Below, piece after piece: positions 41,601 through 49,857 of a stretch of 64,000 nt of DNA (its first letter is position 1; every line of letters begins with the position of its first letter). Where the stretch lies: positions 62,001 to 126,000 of the IMG/VR virus record IMGVR_UViG_3300021505_000001. One strand, written 5' to 3'. A program made the translations under genes and the position numbers. Under the pieces are notes generated by a model that saw only the letters and a program-made list of their open reading frames with translations, made no database searches and was not told where the DNA came from. This stretch comes from a virus.

Positions 41601-44087
41601 ACCCGTCCTCTTTCAAAAGCTTATACACTTAGTACACAAATAGGTAGTAAACTTTATATATTTGGTGGGGGACAATGTTATACGGTAGAATGCACACCAG
41701 AAATAGCTAATACTCCTTATTGGGTATGTAAACCTGGCGCATTACAAAATGAAGCTGCTGATGATCATGATGACTCAACACCACCACCTTATAATCCAGA
41801 TGTGGAAGCACGTAGAGCTTATGAATTCGATATGGATACAAGAACTTGGAAAGAGTTAAGTTTATTACCTGAATGGTTATATGCTGGTACTGCTATTCCT
41901 AGTCCAGATAATAGATATATTTATCTTGTTGGAGGTTATACAGTAGAAGATTGTGGTTCTCCTTCTGATAAGATTTACGTTTATGATACTTATACTGATA
42001 GATATTCAGAAATAAAAGGTATTCCTTCTACATATGCTGGAAGAGCCCTTCCTGTTCTGAAATGGATTGATGATGAACATTTAATGATTCAATTTGGATG
42101 TCGAACACATACTGTATGTGAATCAGGAGGCGGGTGTACATTCTGTCACCATGTCCATATTCCTATAAGAGATACTTGGATAATGGATACCAGAAACTTT
42201 TTATTTTATAAAGCTTTTGAGGACATTTCAACTTTTACTGGGATGCTTGTAAAGGATTCTTTCTATGTTGGGGATGAAAGAGATGAAAGTAAAGTGTGGA
42301 TAATGAGTACATCCCCAATTGAAGATAATAATGGAAATCCAACTTTAATTGTATATGAGTGGAATCTTGTTAATGGAGATGTTGATGTCTTACCAGTAAT
42401 CCCTTCAAATGAAATTATAAACGACTATAATATGTTTAGTTTCATGGATGATGAGAGTAAAGCTGATTCTCTTTTTGAAGATGGTGGAGGTACATCTACT
42501 AAAGATTTACTGATGTTCTCAGCATTAAAGAGTAATTTCCGTTTCCGTTATGCATGGAGTGAAGAATATGGAACTTACAATCATAAACATTTATTTATAG
42601 TGGGAGAAAGAGCAGAAAAATCAGGTATAGAATTTATAGAGGAGATAGCACGTGGACATAAAGAAGCTCATTTACGTTTTTGGTATGTTGATATGGAGGT
42701 TCCTGCTAATGGACGTGTAATGGTAAATGTTACTTATGAATATCCACTTCCAATATCACCTGTTTGTATAGCTTATGATGGAGATAAATACCTATATGTT
42801 ATTTACAATAAATACAATATATGGCGTTTAAATTTTAAAAAAGTTTTAGAAGATGTAAATGGAAATTGGTGGTATCAATTACCCCCATGTATGGATTGCA
42901 ATTTCTTGGGGGATGACAGAACAGATGATGCATGGCAGTCTTTCTTTACACCACCAAAATATCTCACTCTTGTATCTCAAGATGGAAAGTATGCTAGGAT
43001 GGATGCTGAAACCTTTACATGGTTTTTAGATAAGAAAGACCCTCCTGAGCCTCCACTTCCAAAAATGAAATTAAAGGCAGCATCCGGTGTTGATCAGAAT
43101 GAAATTTATATGTATCAACTTGGTTCTATTGCTGGTAAAGTAATGAATGTTTATGAAAGGCAATGGGATAATTTCTATTTTGATATGACAATTACAAATG
43201 ATGTTGTCAAAAACTTTCAGGCTGTTATAGATAAAAATTTGTGGCCAACTATAATAAGACGTAGGAGATTATATACAATAAATTCTTTTGGGCATGTATT
43301 TTATGCTTGGTTGCGAATAGAAGGTAAATTTGATGTTGAGTACCAATTAAATGATTTTTATCAAGGAGATGAAGTTCGGATTTATGGTGATTATGCATTT
43401 TTACAACAGTGGGATAATGCCAAAGTATCTGTTTTTACTATAAATAATGGTTGGGTAGAAATTGACCAATCTAATCTTACTCCAATTACAAATGAAACAG
43501 GATGGGATTGGGATAGTAATTTCATGAGGCGTTACCGGCGTGAATTTGTTGGTGCAACTGGAGATATACAAGTTCAATACTCTAAAGTTCCACCAAATTA
43601 TCTTTCTGTTGATTTAGATAGTGCTATTGGTGATGTACCAATATCAAAAATAAGAGTATTCTTTCAAAATGACCCAAAACCATATAATTATATGTCTCAT
43701 ATTAACAGAGTAGAACTAATAACTAATCAAGTTATTATGGCTGCTTATGATGACCCAAATTCAGCTTCCCCTTTAACAATCGTTCATATAGAACCTTTGT
43801 CACCAGAGCAGGATTATAGTAATGAATTTGCAATTTATGTTAGAAATGATGGTTCTGATACAGCACGGGAAGTACAAACTTATGTAATGAATAATGAATG
43901 GGTTCAGTTTACTAAAGACCCAAATGATCAAACATCTTGGACAATACGTGATGAAAATCATCCGTTTTGGTTAGAAGATGAATTATTACCAGGAACAGTA
44001 ACACGTTTCTATGTAAGAGCTGTTAATATTGATATGAGACCTCATCTTAAAGACTTGGTTGTTAAAGCTATTTATCCATTTAGCTAG
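38685..44087 (+). CDS. giant kelch-type virion protein, putative tail fibre/adhesin (1800 aa)
   Basis: Start at ATG 38685 after TAGGAGTGCTTGTT. At least six kelch-type blades are recognisable (FYLFGGFSDGRCMNDMWEYD, LYLFGGETD...NDIWVYDF, VWLFGGFDGSKYYNDLWYFD, YLYVIGGYSDVRAFNDFWMY, LYIFGGG, IYLVGGYT...IYVYDTYTDRY), suggesting one or two beta-propellers. A Cys/His knot (VCESGGGCTFCHHVH, about 1145-1160) and a C-terminal beta-sandwich domain (about 1660-1800) follow. Beta-propellers in large phage proteins usually bind carbohydrate or protein receptors, so a receptor-binding role is inferred. Confidence 0.65.
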   Translation: MAESRVLTNIPYTTHNYSNYDIVTEETRDIVDVPYFPAQNLVDVSRKLNLYNPIADVYVPFIDDYGHERLFALLFRKDARYLFVEFADNARYLSYAFSGNSFPQGREDTSYTYDGHNFYLFGGFSDGRCMNDMWEYDLNSNSWRMVNFSNVEITANEAPTRRRKASILKTPSKLYLFGGETDVLSINTANTDSFIVPLNDIWVYDFDYETWTNFDKNREIPHRPGNIIYADSAVIKIIVKGGINEIGINEPTAIWTIDIATDDVTSQVFSPPFTPSSNNVCLLVDGNYCILTDGGDLYRWDNTNGSFHLEKSNATAVNPITKHYWKINIIEKDYGNNSTMGHTDIQIAEEYQWDDTLVSTRDINLIPKGVSISSINVGNLQTFFYGGMIDNQHFNESTYIYNHTTRSVEKLDFVPEERPTERVFSSFAYDKFRGRVWLFGGFDGSKYYNDLWYFDLGLKKYFKVHDQLENTDVDNPKYPQPRWKAGMAVVAEDYLYVIGGYSDVRAFNDFWMYHIPTGEWKKEYPVDDIPWGSQYFIFEWRDRLWFYNGQKLYRYFYKIKQFVDQPFLIPDIYTDNSTNHKTIVDVIQSKEYLDPPIDVTVTNDALFVQNISSGKGYTFRVDLESRVLMDLNFDFDFDEKVLWMDRYYGVGVGSLSDYYINVSLLYPLTKNQIPNSYFHRETDEMPLNALWFQDYSVVSGENKESYMDNAGIFRIQKETIKLDKAELLVDREISVAGTNEWVPNVNFDDPDDVWNATIDVITKPTSYVYTPWFLYQKYLPPGFPYKGAQKVVYNSSAKRIYIIYKNGNTVKYNPFDNTFFTYFSKIWEGTAIGYNEKINKIYAFGGLKNDRKVYMQSGVEWNPVVIGQKNGQGFSAVGTKEEQSHCGLMEFDLNMNEMNLGSIEGYLREKKVASVDYSVTKEYLTEIVRHYIEGYSQNIIPNSLDDIKQKIYQATQPIVDDLSQFDFAFENGTRPLSKAYTLSTQIGSKLYIFGGGQCYTVECTPEIANTPYWVCKPGALQNEAADDHDDSTPPPYNPDVEARRAYEFDMDTRTWKELSLLPEWLYAGTAIPSPDNRYIYLVGGYTVEDCGSPSDKIYVYDTYTDRYSEIKGIPSTYAGRALPVLKWIDDEHLMIQFGCRTHTVCESGGGCTFCHHVHIPIRDTWIMDTRNFLFYKAFEDISTFTGMLVKDSFYVGDERDESKVWIMSTSPIEDNNGNPTLIVYEWNLVNGDVDVLPVIPSNEIINDYNMFSFMDDESKADSLFEDGGGTSTKDLLMFSALKSNFRFRYAWSEEYGTYNHKHLFIVGERAEKSGIEFIEEIARGHKEAHLRFWYVDMEVPANGRVMVNVTYEYPLPISPVCIAYDGDKYLYVIYNKYNIWRLNFKKVLEDVNGNWWYQLPPCMDCNFLGDDRTDDAWQSFFTPPKYLTLVSQDGKYARMDAETFTWFLDKKDPPEPPLPKMKLKAASGVDQNEIYMYQLGSIAGKVMNVYERQWDNFYFDMTITNDVVKNFQAVIDKNLWPTIIRRRRLYTINSFGHVFYAWLRIEGKFDVEYQLNDFYQGDEVRIYGDYAFLQQWDNAKVSVFTINNGWVEIDQSNLTPITNETGWDWDSNFMRRYRREFVGATGDIQVQYSKVPPNYLSVDLDSAIGDVPISKIRVFFQNDPKPYNYMSHINRVELITNQVIMAAYDDPNSASPLTIVHIEPLSPEQDYSNEFAIYVRNDGSDTAREVQTYVMNNEWVQFTKDPNDQTSWTIRDENHPFWLEDELLPGTVTRFYVRAVNIDMRPHLKDLVVKAIYPFS

Positions 44088-44100
44088 GGATGATTAACTG

Positions 44101-45324
44101 ATGCTATTTACAGACTCATCTGAAAAAAGATGTTTTACATTTTCGGATTCTCCAAGGTCTAATCGCTACATTACCTTGAAGTACTTCACGTATTGTGACA
44201 AAGAAATTTATGTAAAATATCAACTTGTTCTTAATTCTGAAAGAAGATGTTTATGTAATGGCTCATTACAAGTAACTTACAGAAAGTGTTTTATACCTGA
44301 TGTTATTTTAACTAAAGATACAAATAGATATTGTATAAGTGGTTGGGGTGAAGCAAATAGTGCTGAAAGGAAATGTTTTTATATTCCTAACTATAATTGG
44401 ATTTTAACAACCCCAACCGTTTATCTTACACTTATTTATTATTCTGAAAAGAGTTCTATATGTTGTACTGATCCAATAAGTATTAGAACAGTTATCCTTC
44501 ATTATACTATCTATAGTGATAGGTATAGTGTAGTACAAAGAATAAACAAAACTCTTATTGATTCTCCTCAAGTCTCTCTTGCTATACGTTTCTTTAGTGA
44601 TAAACAACTTTTTTGTGAGGCACAACTTAAATACACCCAAAGATTTACTTTATTAACATATACTACTTCTTCTGAAAAAGAAGTGTTAGCAATGCGTTTT
44701 AATCAAACTACTTTATATACACCTACTGTTCAAACTACTATTTTTGATTATTTAACCGAAAGAAAATGTGTAACAAAAAGTGAATATACTTTAACAGAAC
44801 GCATTTGCTTAATAATGACAGCATATTTTACAGAGAGAAACATTGGATTTAGAATGGGTGTACATTCTGAAAGATATTGTTGTAGTATTATTCCAAAGAG
44901 TACTCATTTACATTCATTTATAATTACTCCATCAAGACTTGAATACAGTGAAAAGTGGGGGTTCTGTATTGGAACTAAGTATTTAACAGAAAGACAAGTT
45001 TTTTATGAAATGAGAAAGCTTTTTGTAACAAAAACACCCACTTCTTCAACAGATTCTCATTTTATAACTTCAGATAAAGATGATTCACAAACAACTATCT
45101 ATCTAACAAATGAGAGAAGTATTTCCTTACATGGAAATGTTGAAAGAACAGAACTACAATCTAAAATTGATAGAAATATCTATGTTATTGGAATTAAAGA
45201 TAAAGAAGTTACAATAGCTGGTACTGATGATAAGGGAGCTAAAATTGTATTTAAAGATAATGAACAGAAAGAAAAAAAATTAATATATACAGCTCCTGCT
45301 ACAATTGATATAAATTTTATTTAA
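44101..45324 (+). CDS. repetitive SERxC-motif virion protein (407 aa)
   Basis: Most of the protein (about 1-310) is a series of roughly 20-residue segments with S/T-E-R/K-x-C/V (SERRCLC, AERKCFY, TERKCVT, TERICLI, SERYCCS), each predicted as a beta strand. The later motifs of the 595-aa protein at 28663 are similar. The last 70 residues are different and charged (GNVERTELQSKIDRNIYVIG). It follows the kelch gene by 13 bases. Probably a fibre or spike part. No enzymatic motif. Confidence 0.55.
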   Translation: MLFTDSSEKRCFTFSDSPRSNRYITLKYFTYCDKEIYVKYQLVLNSERRCLCNGSLQVTYRKCFIPDVILTKDTNRYCISGWGEANSAERKCFYIPNYNWILTTPTVYLTLIYYSEKSSICCTDPISIRTVILHYTIYSDRYSVVQRINKTLIDSPQVSLAIRFFSDKQLFCEAQLKYTQRFTLLTYTTSSEKEVLAMRFNQTTLYTPTVQTTIFDYLTERKCVTKSEYTLTERICLIMTAYFTERNIGFRMGVHSERYCCSIIPKSTHLHSFIITPSRLEYSEKWGFCIGTKYLTERQVFYEMRKLFVTKTPTSSTDSHFITSDKDDSQTTIYLTNERSISLHGNVERTELQSKIDRNIYVIGIKDKEVTIAGTDDKGAKIVFKDNEQKEKKLIYTAPATIDINFI

Positions 45325-45336
45325 AAGGAGATTGAA

Positions 45337-45555
45337 ATGGCTGTTAATGTTTCAATAAATGGAAAATCTTGGGGAGACTTGATGTTAGATGTATCTGATA
45401 CACGTAATCAAGTTGAAGTTTATCAAAAAACAAATGAAGGAAAATTTTCCACATTTGAGGAATCTTTAGGTGGGGATATAGGTATTAGTAAAGAAGGAAA
45501 ACAACCATTTATAGGTTCTTCTTCTGCTTTTTCTTTGGAAAGTTATTTAAACTAA
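45337..45555 (+). CDS. small hypothetical virion protein (72 aa)
   Basis: SD AAAAGGAGATTGAA. Short beta-like protein (VSINGKSWGDLMLDV ... GGDIGISKEGKQPF), 12 bases after the SERxC gene. Possibly an accessory to the fibre proteins. Not recognised. Confidence 0.5.
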   Translation: MAVNVSINGKSWGDLMLDVSDTRNQVEVYQKTNEGKFSTFEESLGGDIGISKEGKQPFIGSSSAFSLESYLN

Positions 45556-45584
45556 AACATTAAAATTCTAACCTGTAAAACATT
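45553..45584 (+). promoter_or_regulatory. double late promoter motif
   Basis: Two exact TAAAACATT copies (45553-45561 and 45576-45584) with 23-base offset, the second 49 bases upstream of the gene at 45634. The first overlaps the stop codon of the previous gene. Confidence 0.6.
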
Positions 45585-45633
45585 ATATAATAAAAAGCTA
45601 ACGCTTTAAAATTTCTAAAAAGGAGAAAAGTCT

Positions 45634-46200
45634 ATGGCTATTACATTTGATTGGAAAGGACATGATGGTACAGGTTGGAATTTTACCGTAGGAACTACAA
45701 ATGTTATAGGTTTCTATGGACCTGGTGGATATGGTTCACCAATCCAGGTTGGTCAATATAATGATAGTATGCACATTAGAACATCAACTTCTGATGATAC
45801 TGATGCTTGTGCCCCACCACATATGACAAATCTTAAATATACTTCTGATACAGAGGTTTCTATAGCTGGTGGCGCTCCTGTTGCTCTTACATCAGTTGTT
45901 AATGAAAATTGCATACGTATTGGAGTTAATTCTGATACAAATATAGCTATAATTGGTTCACGTTTATATGCTTATGATGGAACTAATGTAGATAATCCAC
46001 CTGCAAATTTACTTTTTAAAGCTTTTAAATTAGGAGATACAACTTGGTCTCAACCACATGGAAGAACAAATGCTTTAGATTGTGGTACATCAACAACACC
46101 TGCTACAGATCATTATTTTTATATTGGAATGAGTCTTAGCCCTACTGCCACCGGTGCTTCGACATTGTTTGTTACACGCTTTGAGGTAGATGTTCAATAA
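45634..46200 (+). CDS. virion protein, decoration/structural type (188 aa)
   Basis: Highly expressed gene by its signals: double late motif, SD AAAAAGGAG and its own terminator. The product is Gly/Thr/Asp-rich and all-beta (TGWNFTVGTTNVIGFYGPGG, then TPATDHYFYIGMSLSPTATG). The C-terminal HYFYIGMSLSP..TG..T.F block resembles virion proteins annotated in large phage genomes. Head decoration or fibre accessory are both possible. Confidence 0.6.
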   Translation: MAITFDWKGHDGTGWNFTVGTTNVIGFYGPGGYGSPIQVGQYNDSMHIRTSTSDDTDACAPPHMTNLKYTSDTEVSIAGGAPVALTSVVNENCIRIGVNSDTNIAIIGSRLYAYDGTNVDNPPANLLFKAFKLGDTTWSQPHGRTNALDCGTSTTPATDHYFYIGMSLSPTATGASTLFVTRFEVDVQ

Positions 46201-46251
46201 TGTGTGTAACTTTTTGTTTTTACTAATAAAATTTATAACTCTTTAAAATTG

Positions 46252-46302
46252 ACAAAAATCCCCTTTATTGTTATAATTGATTAAACAATAAAGGGGATTT
46301 TT
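46252..46302 (+). terminator. terminator whose 3' arm supplies the SD of the homing endonuclease
   Basis: AAAAATCCCCCTTTATTG pairs (one bulged C) with CAATAAAGGGGATTTTTT and ends at the ATG of the endonuclease (46304). The GGGGA of the stem is the only SD, so it would be hidden when the hairpin forms. Confidence 0.7.
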
Positions 46303-46303
46303 T

Positions 46304-48136
46304 ATGTTAACTGTAGATGAAACCACTAAAAAATTAAAAGAGTTACTTAAAACAACTCATCCAATGCAGATAGCTTCTAAGCTCAGACTTGGAAAAGCTT
46401 ATAGAAATATTTATGAAAGTCTAATTAAACACACATCATTTTTAGATTCCTATAATCCAACTATTACAGAAAGAATATATTGTTTACTGAATGAAATATA
46501 TAGTAGACCAAAATGTGAAACTTGTGGAAAAACGGTTAAATTTCATTCTCTTACTGAAGGATATCCCAAATATTGTTCAAACCGTTGTGTAGGAAAGTCA
46601 AAAAATCGTATTAAAAAACAACAAAAAACCTGTCTAAAAAAATATGGGGACATATCTCCTCTCAGTAAAAAATCTTCATGTTACAATAGAGTGAAAGAGG
46701 GTGTTATTAAAAAATATGGTGTTGATAATGTTCAAAAAGTAAAAGAAATACAAGAGAAGAGAAAACAAACATGTCAAGAAAGATATGGTGTTTCGCATCC
46801 AATGCAGTGCCATAATATATCTACAAAATATGCTTCAACACTTAAAGTATCTTTATTGAAAAAATATGGTGTTGATAATGTAGCTAAACTTCCTCATATA
46901 CAAACCAAAATCTCTAAAACACATAAATCTGAAAAAACAAAAGTAAAAATAAGACAAACCTTAAAAAAGAAATATGGTTTGGATGTCTGTAATGTTAGTC
47001 AAATCCCTGCCGTTAAGAAAAAGATTAGAATTACAATGGCAGAAAAATATGGTGGTTGGAAGAATCAAGAACACATTAAAAATTTTGAAAAATACAATGA
47101 TAGTAGTTTTTGGAATAAAGAATTTGTTTTATCAAACAGGACACTCGATGTTGCTGGAGCGTGCCAATTCTTTGGAGTGAGCGATCAAACTATTAAACAT
47201 CATGCTACAGAGATTTTAAGATTAAATATTAACCTACCCCGAAATAGCTCAAAAATTAAACAAGAAATAGCTTTATTCGTTAAACAATTACTTGGTAAAC
47301 AAGAAGTCTTTTGTAATACTAGAAAAGTGATACCACCATTTGAAATAGATGTTTATGTTCCATCTAAACATCTTGCTATTGAGTTAGATGGTGTTTATTG
47401 GCATTCAATTGGTAAGTATCCATGGAATAACTTGGCTAATGAGTATTATGAAAAAAACAGATTAGTTAGAAAATTTGAAAAAATAAAGGAAAAAGGATTA
47501 AATCTTTTAAATTTCAGAGATATTGAATGGATTCACAAACAACAAATCTGTAAAAGTATGATTAAAAGCAAATTAAGTCTTATAGATAGAAAAATATCTG
47601 CCAGAAAGTGTGAATTAGTTGAATTATCTACTGATAAAACAAATTCATTTTTGAATCAAAATCATTTACAAGGAAGTGTTCCTGGTGGTAAAATTAGATT
47701 AAGTTTGATGTCTAATAACGAAATTGTTTGTGTAGCAACATTTGGGAAGTGGAGATTTGGAAAAAATAGTTGGGAATTACTTAGATTTTCCAATAAAATT
47801 GATACTGTTGTTGTAGGAGGAATTTCTAAAATAATCAAACATTTTCTTAAAAGTTATAAAACAAATAAACTTATATCATATGCTAATAAACGTTGGTCTA
47901 ATGGAAATGTTTATAGAAAGATAGGATTTGAATTTATAAGGGATACAGGATTGGGTTATTGTTATGTTCATCCTTCTACAAAACAATTGATTTCAAGACA
48001 AACTTTTCAGAAACATAAACTATACAGTTTATTAGGGGATAAATTTGATAAGAATAAAACAGAAAAGCAAAATATGATTAATGCAGGATATAGAGTTCTA
48101 TATGAACCTGGAAATTTGCTTTTTCAAATTAAATAG
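46304..48136 (+). CDS. Vsr-like (EDxHD) homing endonuclease 1
   Basis: Residues 60-100 have a zinc-finger-like CETCGK...YCSNRC. Several NUMOD-like repeats with KKYGVDNV(Q/A)K, TCQERYGVSHPMQ follow (about 105-265), then a short HTH-like segment. The nuclease core near residues 344-370 reads PPFEIDVYVP and LAIELDGVYWHS, the acidic/His layout of the EDxHD fold (as in I-Bth0305I, related to Vsr repair nucleases). A C-terminal domain with NHLQGSVPGGK, VVVGGISK and YANKRWSNGNVY follows. Free-standing homing nucleases spread their gene into sister phages. About 610 residues, complete. Confidence 0.8.
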   Translation: MLTVDETTKKLKELLKTTHPMQIASKLRLGKAYRNIYESLIKHTSFLDSYNPTITERIYCLLNEIYSRPKCETCGKTVKFHSLTEGYPKYCSNRCVGKSKNRIKKQQKTCLKKYGDISPLSKKSSCYNRVKEGVIKKYGVDNVQKVKEIQEKRKQTCQERYGVSHPMQCHNISTKYASTLKVSLLKKYGVDNVAKLPHIQTKISKTHKSEKTKVKIRQTLKKKYGLDVCNVSQIPAVKKKIRITMAEKYGGWKNQEHIKNFEKYNDSSFWNKEFVLSNRTLDVAGACQFFGVSDQTIKHHATEILRLNINLPRNSSKIKQEIALFVKQLLGKQEVFCNTRKVIPPFEIDVYVPSKHLAIELDGVYWHSIGKYPWNNLANEYYEKNRLVRKFEKIKEKGLNLLNFRDIEWIHKQQICKSMIKSKLSLIDRKISARKCELVELSTDKTNSFLNQNHLQGSVPGGKIRLSLMSNNEIVCVATFGKWRFGKNSWELLRFSNKIDTVVVGGISKIIKHFLKSYKTNKLISYANKRWSNGNVYRKIGFEFIRDTGLGYCYVHPSTKQLISRQTFQKHKLYSLLGDKFDKNKTEKQNMINAGYRVLYEPGNLLFQIK

Positions 48137-48168
48137 GTAACTTATAAACTTAAACAAAGGTAACAAAT

Positions 48169-48300
48169 ATGAAATGCAAAAATGGATATAAACATGATAA
48201 ATCAAAATTTAACACAAGAAAATGGCTTAAACGATATTTTGAAAAAAGAACTACCAGAAAATTTAAAGGGAGTTTAAAAAAATTATTAAATGAAGAGTAA
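48169..48300 (+). CDS. small basic protein (43 aa)
   Basis: AAACAAAGGTAACAAAT precedes ATG and 43 codons to TAA. More than a third of residues are Lys/Arg (KHDKSKFNTRKWLKRYFEKR). It may travel with the homing endonuclease or be an independent tiny virion or nucleoid protein. Not recognised. Confidence 0.45.
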   Translation: MKCKNGYKHDKSKFNTRKWLKRYFEKRTTRKFKGSLKKLLNEE

Positions 48301-48321
48301 CATATAATTATTTCTTTAACC

Positions 48322-48330
48322 TAAAACATT
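48322..48330 (+). promoter_or_regulatory. late promoter motif leading to a short terminated transcript
   Basis: Exact TAAAACATT, but no + strand gene follows before the terminator at 48370-48412. If active it makes an RNA of some 75-80 bases. Confidence 0.4.
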
Positions 48331-48369
48331 ATTGTAATAGCTTTGCGCACCTACCTTCTTTCTTTCCTA

Positions 48370-48412
48370 AAAAAAGCCCTACTGATTCGCCTTGTCAGTA
48401 GGGCCTTTCCTT
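48370..48412. terminator. bidirectional terminator
   Basis: GCCCTACTGA (48374-48383) pairs with TCAGTAGGGC (48393-48402) around TTCGCCTTG. A-run on the left and CTTTCCTTTT on the right. It separates + and - strand genes. Confidence 0.75.
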
Positions 48413-48439
48413 TTGTGATGCCTTTAAGAATCAAGTGAA

Positions 48440-49156
48440 CTAGAAACGATTGCCACAATTCATACAAAATTTAGCTTTAAAGGGATTTTTCTTGCCACAT
48501 TTAGTACAATATTTTTTACGAGTTTCTTTCACTGTTAATGATGATTCTCTACCTATCATTGTCAATCGGATTTTTGCTGGTATAATTGTAGTTGGAAAAT
48601 CATTAGTAGTATAAAACTCTTGGTTTACATCTTCCCCAGCAATTGTTGTTCCATTTGATTGAAGATTATTTGTTAAACAACAATTTATTGGACAATAATC
48701 CAAAGGATTTCCATTTGAACTATCATTCCGTTTCCAATAATAAACTAAAGGATTTCCATTTGAACTATCATCCAATCCCAAATAATGAAAAAATGTTTCA
48801 TCTATCTCTTTGTAAAAAGAAACCTCTATAATTCCATTTTCCACATTTGATGGGTCATTTGCTCTACTATCATTTACAGATACAAAACGTAACTTGCTTC
48901 CACGTTTCATATTACCGTCAATTAGCAAACGTTTTATATCGAAGGTATCATTGGGTTGCAAAACAAAAGAAATGTCCTCTGGATGGATATAGCTTCCATC
49001 TACCTTGACTTTTGCTTTACACCTTAATTTACTATCAAGATTTTTAAGTCGTATTTGATAATCTGAATTAAAGGGAAGATAGACTTTCCCGTCTATCTCA
49101 CGAAGAACATTACCTTTGTAGAGTATGGACACTACAAAATTTTGATAATATACCAT
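48440..49156 (-). CDS. virion-region protein with C-terminal zinc ribbon (238 aa)
   Basis: The last 30 residues are a clear zinc ribbon (KYCTKCGKKNP, then AKFCMNCGNRF). The first 140 are beta-rich. In the middle a 15-residue segment (DDSSNGNPL...) is doubled, from a 45-bp tandem repeat (48702-48726 and 48747-48771). SD AAGGAGG is strong. Function unknown. The zinc ribbon could bind nucleic acid or a partner protein. Confidence 0.6.
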   Translation of the reverse strand: MVYYQNFVVSILYKGNVLREIDGKVYLPFNSDYQIRLKNLDSKLRCKAKVKVDGSYIHPEDISFVLQPNDTFDIKRLLIDGNMKRGSKLRFVSVNDSRANDPSNVENGIIEVSFYKEIDETFFHYLGLDDSSNGNPLVYYWKRNDSSNGNPLDYCPINCCLTNNLQSNGTTIAGEDVNQEFYTTNDFPTTIIPAKIRLTMIGRESSLTVKETRKKYCTKCGKKNPFKAKFCMNCGNRF

Positions 49157-49273
49157 TTTTAAACCTCCTTATTTTAATAGCCCGTCCTGTAAAGGCTAAG
49201 TTTTTGTTTAAACAGAACTATTAGGCATCACTATAAAATGCTTTAACTTTTAATAAATATGTATGAAAATCGG

Positions 49274-49304
49274 TTGACAAAGGAAAATCTTTAATATATA
49301 TAAT
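49274..49304 (+). promoter_or_regulatory. sigma-70-like promoter for the gene at 49385
   Basis: TTGACA (49274-49279) is a perfect -35, followed by TATATA after 17 bases or TATAAT after 19 (49299-49304). It lies in the 228-base gap 49157-49384. Confidence 0.5.
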
Positions 49305-49330
49305 TAAATTAATATATAAAAACTTATAAT

Positions 49331-49370
49331 GGTTGAAAAGGACAACCTTTACAACTTTTTGTAAGTTGTA
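49331..49370 (+). promoter_or_regulatory. leader hairpins upstream of 49385
   Basis: GGTTG/CAACC (49331-49347), then TACAACTT (49350-49357) and its complement AAGTTGTA (49363-49370) form two stems in the leader, directly before an ATG that has no evident SD. They could be an operator or an RNA element controlling translation. Confidence 0.4.
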
Positions 49371-49384
49371 TAAAACAGATTATT

Positions 49385-49837
49385 ATGTTGGATAATAGAA
49401 ACTTTTTCTTTTTTGAGGCTAAATATTGTAATGAATATGTACATGATGAGTTTATAAAAAACAGTTTTGCTGGTATATGTTATAATTTTGAAGAAGCCCC
49501 TGAATTATATTATTTGATGAGTGCCATTAAAAAGAATGATATTATAATTCTAAAAGCTTTTGCTCCTTCAAGTAATGTAATGACTGTATTTGCAATAGGT
49601 GTTTGCAAGAATCCTGAAATACATCCAGCAGTTGATTCAGAAGGTTCTGATATTTCTTATAAATTAGGATTTGGGATAACTGTTGATTGGAGAGTAGTTG
49701 AAACTATTACAATTCCAAAAAATCTTTTTAAAGATAAACTTTATAATTGGCGAATAAGCCCAATTTATCAAGAGTTTAATCCTCGTATCAACAAGATTAT
49801 TCTGAACCTTCTTTTTAAAAAATATTTCTATAAATAA
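49385..49837 (+). CDS. hypothetical protein, possible EVE/PUA-like fold (150 aa)
   Basis: The only + gene in the - strand 48.4-64 kb block, with its own sigma-70-like promoter. AIKKNDIIILKAFAPSSN, TVFAIGVCKNPEIHP and LGFGITVDWRVVE resemble the order of strands in EVE/PUA-type domains (KxGD.v.iK... aiG.V... V.W), which read modified bases. This is pattern resemblance only. Its isolation and early-type promoter suggest an accessory function. Confidence 0.5.
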   Translation: MLDNRNFFFFEAKYCNEYVHDEFIKNSFAGICYNFEEAPELYYLMSAIKKNDIIILKAFAPSSNVMTVFAIGVCKNPEIHPAVDSEGSDISYKLGFGITVDWRVVETITIPKNLFKDKLYNWRISPIYQEFNPRINKIILNLLFKKYFYK

Positions 49838-49857
49838 TTTTGTTGAGAAAGACTTTC

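Noticed and set aside
42130-42155. CTFCH in the kelch protein as a true c-type heme site
   Set aside because: A single motif in a cytoplasmically made virion protein without signal peptide. A metal or disulfide loop is more likely.
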